Positions 8,586 through 18,664 of a stretch of DNA of 42,177 nucleotides are shown piece after piece. The notes beneath the pieces were generated by a model, which worked only from the letters and a program-made list of their open reading frames with translations, searched no databases and had not been told where the DNA came from. Both the position numbers and the translations under genes were made by a program. The number at the start of each line of letters is the position of its first letter. Positions within the stretch are counted from its first letter, which is position 1. Source of the DNA: Reyranella sp. Lineage in GTDB: Bacteria; Pseudomonadota; Alphaproteobacteria; Reyranellales; Reyranellaceae. The DNA lies in NCBI RefSeq assembly GCF_030651995.1, contig NZ_JAUSBN010000051.1:1-42177 (forward strand), in the 5' to 3' direction.

Positions 8586-9707
8586 TCAGCCTCCGAACAT
8601 TTCCTTCATCTTGCTGAAGAAGCCTTCGGATTCGGGGCTGGTCTTGCCGGCCTTCTCGAATTCCTTGAGCAGTTCCTTCTGCTTCGAGGTGAGGTTGGTC
8701 GGCGTCTCGACGTTGATCTCGATGTACATGTCGCCGCGCTGGCTGGAGCGCATGATCGGCATGCCCTTGCCGCGCATGCGGAACTGGTGGCCGCCCTGCG
8801 CCCCGGCGGGGATGTTGATGCGCGCCATCTTGCCGTCCAGCGTCGGCACTTCGATGTTGCCGCCCAGGGTCGCCTGGACCATCGAGATCGGCACGCGGCA
8901 ATGCACGTCGGCGCCCTCGCGCTCGAACAGCTGGTGGCGGCGTACCGAGAGGAAGACGTAGAGGTCGCCGGCAGGACCGCCGCGCGCGCCCGCTTCGCCC
9001 TCGCCGCTCAGGCGGATACGCGTGCCGTCCTCGACGCCGGCCGGGATGTTGACCTTGAGCGTCTTCTCGCGACGCACGCGGCCCTGGCCGCCACAGTTCT
9101 TGCACGGCTTGTCGATCACCTGGCCCGCGCCATGGCAGGTGGGGCAGGCACGCTCGACGGTGAAGAAACCCTGTTGTGCGCGGACGCGCCCGCGACCCTG
9201 GCAGGTCGGGCACTGCTGCGGCTTGGAACCGGCTTCGGCGCCGCTGCCGTGGCAGACTTCGCAGGAAACGGAACTGGGCACGCGCACCGTGGCCTCGGTG
9301 CCGGCGTAGGCCTGTTCCAGCGTGATCTCGAGATTGAAGCGCAGGTCCTGGCCGCGCATGTCGGCGCGTCCGCCGCGGCCGCGCTGGCCGCCGGCCCCGA
9401 ACATCTCCTCGAAGATGTCGCCGAACACCGAGCCGAAATCGAACCCCTGCCCGCCCTGGAAGGGCCCGCCCGGCCCCGCGCCGCCCTCGAAGGCCGCCGC
9501 GCCGTAGCGGTCGTAGGCCGCACGCTTCTCCGGATCCTTCAGGATGTCGTAGGCGTGGTTGATTTCCTTGAACTTCCGTTCCGCTTCCGCGTTCCCGTCG
9601 TTGCGGTCCGGATGGAACTGCATCGCGAGCTTGCGGTACGCCTTCTTGATGTCGTCGGCACTGGCGGTGCGGCTGACACCCAGCAGCTCGTAAAAGTCTT
9701 GCGACAT
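8586..9707 (-). CDS. dnaJ: chaperone DnaJ (Hsp40)
   Basis: Co-chaperone that stimulates DnaK ATPase and delivers unfolded clients. Seen: 373 residues; J domain with HPD at 32-34, a Gly/Phe-rich stretch ([23 protein letters not shown]), four zinc-binding CxxCxGxG repeats ([32 protein letters not shown]) and the C-terminal substrate-binding domains. Order on the minus strand is grpE, dnaK, dnaJ. An 86-bp gap holding a strong hairpin separates it from dnaK. The ATG at 9707 begins the canonical [11 protein letters not shown]. Confidence 0.98.
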   Translation of the reverse strand: MSQDFYELLGVSRTASADDIKKAYRKLAMQFHPDRNDGNAEAERKFKEINHAYDILKDPEKRAAYDRYGAAAFEGGAGPGGPFQGGQGFDFGSVFGDIFEEMFGAGGQRGRGGRADMRGQDLRFNLEITLEQAYAGTEATVRVPSSVSCEVCHGSGAEAGSKPQQCPTCQGRGRVRAQQGFFTVERACPTCHGAGQVIDKPCKNCGGQGRVRREKTLKVNIPAGVEDGTRIRLSGEGEAGARGGPAGDLYVFLSVRRHQLFEREGADVHCRVPISMVQATLGGNIEVPTLDGKMARINIPAGAQGGHQFRMRGKGMPIMRSSQRGDMYIEINVETPTNLTSKQKELLKEFEKAGKTSPESEGFFSKMKEMFGG

Positions 9708-9743
9708 GATGTTCTACGCAGCCCCTACTCGCCCCTTACAGGT

Positions 9744-9769
9744 CGGCCTCCCGCTTGCGCGGGAGGCCG
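9744..9769 (-). terminator. hairpin between dnaK and dnaJ
   Basis: Seen: perfect 11-bp stem CGGCCTCCCGC / GCGGGAGGCCG with loop TTGC, centred in the dnaK-dnaJ gap. The minus-strand sequence after the stem has no U run, so this is probably an attenuating or mRNA-stabilising structure rather than a full terminator. Confidence 0.55.
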
Positions 9770-9793
9770 CCTTGCCTTCCAGGATGTCCTGGT

Positions 9794-11731
<1,938 letters not shown>

Positions 11732-11831
11732 GATTCTACTCTCTTCCCTCGGCAGATCGGCCGGACCCCAAAGGCACCCGATCGACCCCCGTAAAATGGT
11801 TACCTGCCGGAAAACCCGGGTCAGGACAGGG

Positions 11832-11862
11832 GCTATATAGGTCCTATCCGGCTGCCTACAAT
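11832..11862 (-). promoter_or_regulatory. candidate RpoH-type promoter of dnaK
   Basis: Seen on the minus strand: ATTG (11862-11859), a 17-bp spacer, then CCTATATAGC (11841-11832). Alphaproteobacterial sigma-32 promoters resemble CTTG-N17/18-CYTATNTNNG. The -10 matches nine of ten positions and the -35 keeps TTG. Position about 100 bp before dnaK is sensible. No CIRCE element seen. Confidence 0.5.
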
Positions 11863-11952
11863 GGACCTAAGGACCAAATTCTCCGCTGGAAAGTGCCGTT
11901 TGGGGCACTACTGGCGGTTCGCGACAGGAGGGCCGGCAGCGCGCCGAACCGC

Positions 11953-12555
11953 CTAGTTTTCATTGCTGGCCGCGTGGCTGGCAGCCGGGCCACCCTTCGA
12001 CACGGCGACCATGGCCGCGCGCAGCAGGCGGCCGGCGATCAGGTATCCCGGGATCAGTTCCTGGACGACGGTGCCCGACGGCACGTCGGCCTTCTCGACC
12101 TCCATCATGGCCTGATGGAACTCGGCGTTGAACGGCTTGCCGAGGCTCTCGATCCGGGTGACGCCGTGGCGCTCCAGCACCGACTGCAGCTCGCGGTCGG
12201 TCGCCTGGATGCCGACGATCACGTTGCGCAAGGCCGGGTCCATGGCACCGACATCGGCCGGCAGGGCCGAGAGGGCGCGGCCGAAATTGTCGGCCACCGA
12301 AAGCACATCGCGGGCAAAGCGCTCGACACCGAACTTGCGCTCCTTCTCGACGTCCTGCTGGGCCCGGCGGCGCACGTTCTGCGCCTCGGCCAGGGCCCGG
12401 AGCTGCTTGTCCTGGAGGTCGGCCTTCTCGGCCTGGAGCTGCTCGACGAGGCGCTGCCACTCGGCGGCGCTTTCCGGGCGGGGCGGAATGTCGAGATTGT
12501 CGGGGTCGACCGGCATATCCGCCGGGGCGCCGCCCGCGGTTGGATCGCTGGCCAT
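11953..12555 (-). CDS. grpE: nucleotide exchange factor GrpE
   Basis: Releases ADP from DnaK and acts as a thermosensor. Seen: 200 residues; an acidic/proline-rich N-terminus, a long coiled-coil (AAEWQRLVEQLQAEKADLQD and following, about 30-75), then RRAQQDVEKERKFGVERFARDVL, VADNFGRAL and the C-terminal beta domain with GKPFNAEFHQAMMEVE and LIPGYLIAGRLLRAAMVAVSKG. AGGGGA precedes ATG at 12555. Upstream is a tandem 13-bp repeat and an RpoH-like promoter. dnaK follows after 221 bp. Confidence 0.97.
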   Translation of the reverse strand: MASDPTAGGAPADMPVDPDNLDIPPRPESAAEWQRLVEQLQAEKADLQDKQLRALAEAQNVRRRAQQDVEKERKFGVERFARDVLSVADNFGRALSALPADVGAMDPALRNVIVGIQATDRELQSVLERHGVTRIESLGKPFNAEFHQAMMEVEKADVPSGTVVQELIPGYLIAGRLLRAAMVAVSKGGPAASHAASNEN

Positions 12556-12568
12556 GTGTTGTCCCCTT

Positions 12569-12594
12569 GTGTTTTGGTTGCGTGTTTTGGTTGC
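12569..12594. repeat. tandem 13-bp repeat in the grpE leader
   Basis: Seen: GTGTTTTGGTTGC occurs twice head to tail without mismatch (12569-12581 and 12582-12594), ending a few bases before the grpE ribosome site on the minus strand. In the mRNA it reads as two A-rich GCAACCAAAACAC units. Recent slip duplication or a functional leader element; I cannot tell. Confidence 0.8.
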
Positions 12595-12604
12595 TTGACG
12601 CGGC

Positions 12605-12637
12605 CTTCACTTAGGGACGACCCCGGCCCGGGTCAAC
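12605..12637 (-). promoter_or_regulatory. candidate RpoH-type promoter of grpE
   Basis: Seen on the minus strand: GTTG (12637-12634), 18 bp, CCTAAGTGAAG (12615-12605). It keeps TTG and CCTA with the spacing of the dnaK candidate, with two mismatches in the -10. It starts just past the stop of the upstream dioxygenase gene. Weaker than the dnaK site. Confidence 0.35.
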
Positions 12638-12641
12638 TGGG

Positions 12642-13697
12642 TCAAGCCGCCTGCAGGGGCGCCTGCAGCCGGGTGCCGCGCACGATGATGCCGCCGCGGT
12701 CGCCGATGGTGACCGAGCCGTAGCGCTGGGCGAAGATCTCAGGCAGCGGCCGGGCGCGCTCGGCGGCCAGCCACAGGCGCAGCAGGTGACGGCGGCGTTC
12801 CGGCTCGGGCCAGTCCTCGAAGCCGGTGCGGTCGTGCAGCATCGTGTGGTTGTGAACCAGCTGCACGTCGCCCGGCTTGAATTCCATGAACGTGTTGAGC
12901 GCGGGATCGTTGGCCAGCTGGTCGAACAGGTCGAGGGCCTCGATCAGTTCCGGCGTGTGCCGTGGCGCCTCGGGGAAGCGCTGGGCCGAGTCGATGTACT
13001 GGCGCTGGTAGATCGCCGTCAGGTAGCCCTGGTGCCAGTTGAACACGGGGATCTCGAAGAAGGGCTTCTGGCCCTCCGGCACCTCGCCCCGGCGGTCGGT
13101 GGCGATCGGCTGGAACAGCAGGTTCAGCAGGTCGGGCCGGCGGCGGCGCATCTCGTTGAAGATGGTGGTCGAACTCACCAGCGCCGACAGGCCGCCCGAC
13201 TTCGCAGTCTTGAGACAGAGCAGCCCGACGATGTCGCAGGAATCGGTGTGGTAGGTCTGCCGCTCGTGCGTCTGGTAGATGCGCACGTTGGGATCGTTCA
13301 CGTCGAGGCCGAGATCCTGCACGTGGCCCAGCACATGGCCCTTGCCGTTCTGCGAGCGGGCGCTGCCGAGATGGGCGCCCAGGCCGAAGAAGGCCGTCGC
13401 CGATTCGCGAATCGACCAGCGTTCGACCGGCAGGCCGCGCAGCAGCAGGAAGCCACGGCCGTTCAGCACCTCGTCATCGACCCTCGACCTGAGCTTGGGG
13501 CCAAGCGTCGGCAGCGGAAAATCCTGCGGCTTCAGCACCGCGATGTCGGCATCGCGCGCCACCAGCGCACGGGTCGCCACCTCGATTTCCGCCACCTCGG
13601 CGGCACTCAGAGGCATCTGCCAGTCGCTGCGCTTGGCGATCTCGGGCCCGTACCAGGCGGCGGCGCCGGTCTGCTCCGGCGGCAGTTCGAACGACAT
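12642..13697 (-). CDS. TauD/TfdA-family Fe(II)/2-oxoglutarate dioxygenase (second copy)
   Basis: Probable 2-oxoglutarate-dependent oxygenase, paralogous to the gene at 1625. Seen: 351 residues; H150-x-D152 in QTYHTDSCD, distal H288 in HNHTMLHDRTGF, then DWPEPERRRHLLRLWLA carrying the 2-oxoglutarate arginine. Additional shared blocks are GRGFLLLRGLPVERW (compare GPGFAIIDRLPVDRW) and VGLLCLKTAKSGGLSALVS (compare VGLLCVRTAREGGVSGIVS). It starts 15 bp after the iminopeptidase stop, so the two are probably co-transcribed. Substrate unknown. Confidence 0.87.
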   Translation of the reverse strand: MSFELPPEQTGAAAWYGPEIAKRSDWQMPLSAAEVAEIEVATRALVARDADIAVLKPQDFPLPTLGPKLRSRVDDEVLNGRGFLLLRGLPVERWSIRESATAFFGLGAHLGSARSQNGKGHVLGHVQDLGLDVNDPNVRIYQTHERQTYHTDSCDIVGLLCLKTAKSGGLSALVSSTTIFNEMRRRRPDLLNLLFQPIATDRRGEVPEGQKPFFEIPVFNWHQGYLTAIYQRQYIDSAQRFPEAPRHTPELIEALDLFDQLANDPALNTFMEFKPGDVQLVHNHTMLHDRTGFEDWPEPERRRHLLRLWLAAERARPLPEIFAQRYGSVTIGDRGGIIVRGTRLQAPLQAA

Positions 13698-13712
13698 GAT
13701 CGATAGTCCTCG

Positions 13713-14723
13713 TCAGGCGTCCCACGGGAATCGTGGCGCGAAAAGTTCCGTGTCGCTGGTCGACAGCCGGTGGCTCTCTGTGGCGTTGACCAGGGCGGCC
13801 CTGATGCCGGGCTCCAGCGCGCTGTGGCCGGCATCGGGCACGACGACGTAGCGCGCCTCGGGCCAGGCGCGGGCCAGCGCATCGGCGGTTACCGGTGGGC
13901 AGACGATGTCGTAGCGGCCCTGCACGATCGTGCCGGGCAGGTGGCGGATGCGGCCGAGATCGGTCCAGGGCCAGCCTTCCGGCACGAAGGTGCCGTTGGC
14001 GAAGTAGTGGGCCTCGATGCGCGAGAGCGCGAGCGCGAAGCCGCCATGGTCGGTTTCGAACGGCGCGCGCACCGTGGGATAGAGCGTCGAGCAGGCCGCC
14101 TCGTAGCGGCTCCAGGCGCGCGCCGCCGGACGGTGCAGGTCGGGATTGCGGTCGATCAGGCGGCGGTAGTAGTTGCCCAGCAGATCGCCGCGCTCGTCGG
14201 GCGGCAGGTGCTCGGCGAAATCGCGCCAGGCTTCCGGGAAGATCGTGCGCATGCCGTGGAGGAACCAGTCGATCTCCGGCCGCGCGCCGAGGAAGATTCC
14301 GCGCAGGATGAAGCCGGTGGTGCGCTCGGGATGGGTGAGGCCGTAGGCCAGCGCGAGCGTGCTGCCCCACGAACCGCCGAACAGCAGCCAGCCCGAGATG
14401 CCGAGATGCGTCCGCAGCTTCTCCATGTCGGCCACGAGATAGGCCGTCGTGTTGTCCTGCAGCTCGCCCAGCGGCATCGAGCGGCCGCAGCCGCGCTGGT
14501 CGAACACGACGATGCGATAGAATTGCGGATCGAAGAAGCGGCGATGAACCGGCGCGGAGCCGGCGCCCGGTCCGCCATGCAGGAAGACGACGGGCACGCC
14601 CTCCGGATTGCCGCTCTGCTCCCAATAGATCGTGTGCCGGCCGTCGACCGGCAGCATGCCGCTGGCGTATGGCGAGATCTCGGGAAACAGGTCGGAACGG
14701 AGCGGAGTCTCTGAACGCGGCAT
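13713..14723 (-). CDS. pip: proline iminopeptidase (alpha/beta hydrolase, S33)
   Basis: Removes N-terminal proline from peptides; cytosolic serine peptidase of family S33. Seen: 336 residues; oxyanion motif LHGGPGAGS (about 48-56), FDQRGCGRSMP, nucleophile elbow GGSWGS with S118, acid D272 in QGRYDIVCPP and H300 in PDAGHSALEPG. Lid helices contain the family's WRDFA and FETDHGGFALALSRIEAHYF, a strong hallmark of Pip. ATG at 14723 is one of two close methionines. It leads a likely two-gene unit with the dioxygenase and is divergent from the M48 lipoprotein gene. Confidence 0.93.
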   Translation of the reverse strand: MPRSETPLRSDLFPEISPYASGMLPVDGRHTIYWEQSGNPEGVPVVFLHGGPGAGSAPVHRRFFDPQFYRIVVFDQRGCGRSMPLGELQDNTTAYLVADMEKLRTHLGISGWLLFGGSWGSTLALAYGLTHPERTTGFILRGIFLGARPEIDWFLHGMRTIFPEAWRDFAEHLPPDERGDLLGNYYRRLIDRNPDLHRPAARAWSRYEAACSTLYPTVRAPFETDHGGFALALSRIEAHYFANGTFVPEGWPWTDLGRIRHLPGTIVQGRYDIVCPPVTADALARAWPEARYVVVPDAGHSALEPGIRAALVNATESHRLSTSDTELFAPRFPWDA

Positions 14724-14834
14724 GCGATTGTCCTTGGGACATCAGTGCCATAGCGGCGGCCTTCGTGCCAGCCTTGCGGGCAATTGCCGCCCGGTCCGTC
14801 GACCGTCTAAGGTCGAGGGGTCCGAGGAGGATTC

Positions 14835-16253
14835 GTGGAAATTCGCCGTATTCTGGCGCTGGTCGCGTTGCTGGCCGGCGTCGTCGCCTGCGCGCCGTCT
14901 GTCGAGCCGCCGTCCACCTCGACCGCCGCTGCGGCGACCGGACGCGGAACCATCGTCCTGCCGCGCGGGATCGAGAAGCTCGTCGGCCCGGCCGACCCGG
15001 ACGCTGCCCTCCAGGCCTATGTCGACAGGGTGGGCCAGCGCGTGGTCGCGGCCGCCGGCGTCAGCGGCTTCCGCTTCGTCGTGCTGGATTCGCCGGTCGC
15101 CAATGCGCATGCGGTCCAGTCATACGTCTTCGTCACGCGCGGACTGCTGGCCCTGCTCGAGAACGAGGCCGAGCTGGCGGCCGCGATCGGTCACGAACTC
15201 GGCCATCTTGTGCAGCGTCATGCCGCGCAGCGCGCGCGCGTGCGCCAGGGCGTCCTCGACGCCGCGGTCGAGGCTGCCGCCACCAGCGGCTCGATCACCG
15301 TCGGCCGTGCGGTGGCGCAGGACGGGCTGCTGGCCTTGCGGCGCTACTCGCGCGAACAGGAACTCGAAGCGGACCGGCTCGCCCTCGGCTACATCGTCAA
15401 GGCCGGCTATCGCGGCGATGCGGTGGGCTCCCTGATCGACCGGCTGCGCCGGCAGAGTGCGCTCGAGGCGCAGATCATGGGCGAGGCGCCCGACATCGGC
15501 GACCGGCCGAGCGCGGCGTCGACCCATCCCGCGCCGCTCGAACGCACCTCCGCGATCGCCGCCCTGCCGCAGGCGGGCGCGCCGGGCGAATCGAACCAGA
15601 AGGGTTATTTCGCGGCCATCGACGGCATGTCGGTCGACGATCCACCGAGCGAGGGCTTCATCCGCGGCCGCTCGTTCCTTCATCCGACCCTGCGCCTTGC
15701 CTTCACTGTCCCGCCCGGCTTCCGGCTGTTTAACGACAGCGACGGGGTGCTGGCCGTCAATCGCGACCGCTCGCTGATGTTGTTCTCCTGCCTGCCCACG
15801 CCGGTGGCGGGTCCGCTCGACGACTGGATGCGCAGCAAGCTGAAGCCCACGCCCACCAACATCCAGACCCTGGAGATCAACGGCAACGAGGCAGCGATCG
15901 GCGCGCGGCCGCGCGGCTCGGATACCGGACTTGGTCAGGCGCGCTACATCGTCATCCGGCAGGGCGCCCGGGTCTGCAACTTCGCCGTGGTCAGCGAGGG
16001 GGTCGACCAGGATCGGCAGATCGACGCGATGGTCCAGGCTGCACGGAGCTTCCGCACCCTCACCCCGTCCGAAGCCGCTTCGCTGCAGCCCTATCGGCTG
16101 CGCATCGTCTCGCCGGCAGGATCGACACCGGCGCAGCTCGCGGCCCGAATGCCCTATCCCGATCTCAGAATGGAACGCCTGCTGGTGCTCAATGCGGCTC
16201 AAGTGCCGGCCGATCTCGGCAGCCGGTCCGAGATCAAGACCGTCCAGCCTTGA
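14835..16253 (+). CDS. M48-family metallopeptidase lipoprotein
   Basis: Predicted periplasmic zinc endopeptidase tethered by a lipid, comparable in layout to BepA/LoiP-type M48 proteins. Seen: 472 residues; signal peptide ending GVVAC with lipidation Cys19, zinc motif HELGH (H120, E121, H124), third-ligand motif QELEAD with E176 and D180, then a C-terminal region of unknown fold (about 270-470) containing GRSFLHPTLRLAFTVPPGFR. Start is GTG at 14835 behind GAGGAGG. No TPR is visible, unlike BepA. It converges on the phosphatase-like gene with a shared hairpin. Confidence 0.88.
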   Translation: MEIRRILALVALLAGVVACAPSVEPPSTSTAAAATGRGTIVLPRGIEKLVGPADPDAALQAYVDRVGQRVVAAAGVSGFRFVVLDSPVANAHAVQSYVFVTRGLLALLENEAELAAAIGHELGHLVQRHAAQRARVRQGVLDAAVEAAATSGSITVGRAVAQDGLLALRRYSREQELEADRLALGYIVKAGYRGDAVGSLIDRLRRQSALEAQIMGEAPDIGDRPSAASTHPAPLERTSAIAALPQAGAPGESNQKGYFAAIDGMSVDDPPSEGFIRGRSFLHPTLRLAFTVPPGFRLFNDSDGVLAVNRDRSLMLFSCLPTPVAGPLDDWMRSKLKPTPTNIQTLEINGNEAAIGARPRGSDTGLGQARYIVIRQGARVCNFAVVSEGVDQDRQIDAMVQAARSFRTLTPSEAASLQPYRLRIVSPAGSTPAQLAARMPYPDLRMERLLVLNAAQVPADLGSRSEIKTVQP

Positions 16254-16255
16254 AC

Positions 16256-16280
16256 GAGCGGATCAGGGTTCGATCCGCTC
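16256..16280. terminator. hairpin shared by convergent genes
   Basis: Seen: perfect 9-bp stem GAGCGGATC / GATCCGCTC with a 7-base loop, starting 3 bp after the M48 stop and covering the last codons of the minus-strand gene. Probable bidirectional terminator without a U tract. Confidence 0.55.
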
Positions 16281-17072
16281 CAGCACCCTGCCGTCGGCAT
16301 CGAGCGCCACCAGCGCCGGCATGTTGCGCGTGACGGTCAGCACGCGGCCTGTGTCCTGGGCGATGTTCCTCGTCGGACCGGCGCCCCGCACGACTCGATC
16401 GACGGTGGGCCAGCCGCCGTCCTTTGCCTTGCCCAGCGCCTCGTCCAGCACCGCGTCGGTCTGGGTGCTCCACCAGAAGGCGTCGGCCTGTCCGTCGAGC
16501 GGGCGGCCCGGATCGACGCCCGTGGCGGCGAACACGAGACGGCCGTCGGCGCTGAGGGCCGCGCGCGACAGGGCATTCAGCAGATCGCTGTGGCCGGGGC
16601 GGGTGGCCTGGCGCTGGCGAAGGCCCGAGGTCCAGCGGGCAATGGCGAGCGATCCGTTGCGGCTGGCGATACGGCCCTCGGCGATCGAATGGCCGTAAGC
16701 CTCGATGATGGTGTCCAGCCCGCGCGACAGCATCCAGTCGAGCACGTCGAGCGGGGCCAGGGCGAACTGGAGCTGTAGTGCCTTGTGCCAGATCTCCTCC
16801 TGCGGTCCGCGCAGGAAGACGAAATCCTCGACCTCGGCACCGGGCCGCGCCAGCAGCCGGCGGCGCAACAGCAGCATGAGATCGAGCGTCCGCGGCGTGT
16901 TGCCGGCCGCGCCCAGCATGCTGCCCAGCACGACCAGCCTGTCGCCCGGTTGCCAGCGCTGCATCAGGGCGCCGCCGAGTCGCTCCAGCGCGGCATCATC
17001 GCCCTTCAGAGCGCCCAGCGCCCAGGTGATGCCGCCGTCACGCAGGCGGGCGATCGAGGCGACTCTGCTCAT
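16263..17072 (-). CDS. PPP/calcineurin-like phosphatase homologue lacking its metal ligands
   Basis: Looks like a bacterial PPP-type metallophosphatase that is no longer catalytic. Seen: 269 residues whose landmarks align in order with the family but with the key residues replaced: ALKGD (21-25) where GDIHG is expected, GDRLVVLGSMLG (43-54) where GDYIDRG is expected, FLRGPQE (86-92) where RGNHE is expected, and FAATGVDPGRPL (181-192) where the usual FVHAGVDP histidine is now A183. Intervening stretches (EEIWHKALQLQFA, WMLSRGLDTIIEAYG, DAFWW) are well kept. The frame is intact, arguing for a retained non-catalytic role. Assignment is from motif memory, not a search. Next minus-strand gene upstream is not close; carD lies 82 bp upstream in the same direction. 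Confidence 0.65.
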   Translation of the reverse strand: MSRVASIARLRDGGITWALGALKGDDAALERLGGALMQRWQPGDRLVVLGSMLGAAGNTPRTLDLMLLLRRRLLARPGAEVEDFVFLRGPQEEIWHKALQLQFALAPLDVLDWMLSRGLDTIIEAYGHSIAEGRIASRNGSLAIARWTSGLRQRQATRPGHSDLLNALSRAALSADGRLVFAATGVDPGRPLDGQADAFWWSTQTDAVLDEALGKAKDGGWPTVDRVVRGAGPTRNIAQDTGRVLTVTRNMPALVALDADGRVLERIEP

Positions 17073-17154
17073 GAATCAGGGCGGCGGGGCATGAAAAAGG
17101 CGGCGCGACATCGCAGTGCCGGGCCGCCTATCAAGTCATGCTCGCCAGGATCGC

Positions 17155-17682
17155 CTAGGCGACCTTCTGCAGGACGCTGTTGAGCTTCTGGGTCGCGAGA
17201 TCCTTGTCGATCCTCTCGACGGCGGCGAGTTCGCGCGCCAGCCGGTCCAGCGCGGCTTCATAGATCTGGCGTTCGCTGTAGGACTGGTCGGGCTGGCCGG
17301 CATTGCGATGCAGGTCGCGCACGACTTCGGCGATCGACACCGGGTCGCCCGAGTTGATCTTGGCTTCGTATTCCTGGGCGCGGCGGTTCCACATGGCGCG
17401 GCTGACGCGGCTGCGGCCCTTCAGGGTGACCAGCGCGCTCTCCATGATCTTGCGCGAGCTGAGCTTGCGCAGGCCCGAGATCTTCGCCTTCGCCACCGGA
17501 ACGCGCAGCATCATGCGCTCCTGCTCGAACGAGATGACGAACAGGTCGAGCTTGTGACCTGCGATTTCCTTGGCTTCGATATCAATCACGCGGCCGACGC
17601 CATGCGTCGGGTACACCACGAAATCGCCCTTCTCGAAGGCATATTCCTTCGGCTTGGCGGGCGCCTTCTTCGGCTTGGCCAT
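17155..17682 (-). CDS. carD: CarD-family transcriptional regulator
   Basis: RNA-polymerase-binding regulator that stabilises open complexes, often at rRNA and stress promoters. Seen: basic N-terminal tail MAKPKKAPAKPKEY, then the CarD/TRCF RNAP-interacting domain (GDFVVYPTHGVGRVIDIE, about 19-36, and DLFVISFEQERMMLRVPVAKA), and a helical C-terminal DNA-contacting part (LSSRKIMESALVTLKGRSRVSRAMWNRRAQEYEAKINSGD). 175 residues from ATG at 17682. A longer reading to 17916 adds a low-complexity extension from a short repeat and was not used. It lies downstream of fdxA on the same strand. Confidence 0.95.
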   Translation of the reverse strand: MAKPKKAPAKPKEYAFEKGDFVVYPTHGVGRVIDIEAKEIAGHKLDLFVISFEQERMMLRVPVAKAKISGLRKLSSRKIMESALVTLKGRSRVSRAMWNRRAQEYEAKINSGDPVSIAEVVRDLHRNAGQPDQSYSERQIYEAALDRLARELAAVERIDKDLATQKLNSVLQKVA

Positions 17683-17790
17683 ATCCTCTAGTCCCTTCAC
17701 AACAGCCCCGCTTTCTGCGATACGGAGACCCACCGCATACGCTCCCCTGCGTATTCGGCCCGGCGTCCCAAGCATCGGTAAGTTTCTTTC

Positions 17791-17811
17791 GGATACCGAT
17801 ACGGATACCGA
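17791..17811. repeat. short tandem repeat upstream of carD
   Basis: Seen: a 12-bp unit GGATACCGATAC followed by a partial second copy GGATACCGA. It lies about 110 bp before the carD start within the 290-bp carD-fdxA gap. No function evident. The same gap holds ATGCA-TAAAC-TGCAT (17916-17930), a weak inverted repeat. Confidence 0.5.
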
Positions 17812-17972
17812 GCCGGCGGCGGACCGGACTCCGGACCCGCTTCCAGCGGGATTGTCATAACAGAAAATGAGCGCGGAGTCGCGCTTTATGTTGCATTTCA
17901 GCAACTGTCTAGCCATGCATAAACTGCATGACTATTGCAAAAGGTACAATAAAGGTCTTGCCTAGATGAAGG

Positions 17973-18308
17973 CTAGCGCGCCGCGGGCTTGTCGCTGAAG
18001 TACTTCTCGAACTTGTCCTTCTCGTCCTTGAACTGTTCCGCGTCGGTGGGCGCTTCGCCCTTGCGGGTGATGTTCGGCCACGAAACCGACAGGCTGCGGT
18101 TCAGCTCCAGCCATTTCTCCAGACCCTTTTCAGTATCGGGCAGAATGGCGTTAGGCGGGCATTCCGGTTCGCAAACCCCGCAGTCGATACATTCGTCTGG
18201 ATTGATGACCAGCATGTTCTCGCCCTCGTAGAAGCAATCCACGGGGCAGACTTCAACGCAATCCATGTACTTGCACTTGATGCAAGCTTCCGTAACGACA
18301 TAGGTCAT
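17973..18308 (-). CDS. fdxA: 7Fe-8S ferredoxin FdxA
   Basis: Low-potential electron carrier with one [3Fe-4S] and one [4Fe-4S] cluster. Seen: 111 residues, very close in layout to Azotobacter ferredoxin [23 protein letters not shown] (C9, C12, C17, C21), C25, then [14 protein letters not shown] (C40, C43, C46, C50) and the FdxA-type tail with [13 protein letters not shown] at 18308 chosen because the protein begins exactly at the family start. In the same direction as hslR upstream and carD downstream, an order I recall as common in alphaproteobacteria. Confidence 0.96.
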   Translation of the reverse strand: MTYVVTEACIKCKYMDCVEVCPVDCFYEGENMLVINPDECIDCGVCEPECPPNAILPDTEKGLEKWLELNRSLSVSWPNITRKGEAPTDAEQFKDEKDKFEKYFSDKPAAR

Positions 18309-18385
18309 AAAGGCTCCAGGAACGAGCGGCGGCTGCTTAACGCGCGAGCCCCGGCGACGCAAGGCTGGCGATGGAGGTGGGCGAT

Positions 18386-18640
18386 CTAGGGCGAGTCGAT
18401 CTCCTCATACAACGTACGGGCTTCGGGCGCCGGACCGCGCCGTTCTCCGAGCGCGATGATGCGCACGACCTTCACGTGGAGGCCCAAGGCGAAGGTGAGT
18501 ACCATGCCGGGAGCGACCGCCGCGTGCGGCTTCTCGACCGCTCGCCCATCGATCCGGCAGCGCGACTTCTCGACATAGCGGGCGGCCAGCGTGCGGGTCT
18601 TGAAGAAGCGCGCATGCCAGAGCCACTTGTCCAGCCGCAT
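18386..18640 (-). CDS. hslR: S4-domain RNA-binding protein (Hsp15-like)
   Basis: Small RNA-binding protein; E. coli Hsp15 rescues stalled 50S subunits carrying nascent chains. Seen: 84 residues; the S4 motif [27 protein letters not shown], then [25 protein letters not shown], and a basic strand [20 protein letters not shown]. It is shorter than E. coli Hsp15 (133), lacking the long C-terminal extension. Starts 24 bp after the helicase stop, so it is very likely co-transcribed with it. Confidence 0.88.
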   Translation of the reverse strand: MRLDKWLWHARFFKTRTLAARYVEKSRCRIDGRAVEKPHAAVAPGMVLTFALGLHVKVVRIIALGERRGPAPEARTLYEEIDSP

Positions 18641-18664
18641 GGCGTCTCAGCGATTCACCGGTGG

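Noticed and set aside
12600..12640. GACCC...GGGTC GC-rich palindrome as terminator of the dioxygenase
   Set aside because: Imperfect and overlapping the better-supported grpE promoter candidate; no U tract.
17683..17916. N-terminal extension of CarD
   Set aside because: Encodes a low-complexity segment from the GGATACC repeat; CarD proteins begin near MAKPKK, and the family domain starts right after it.
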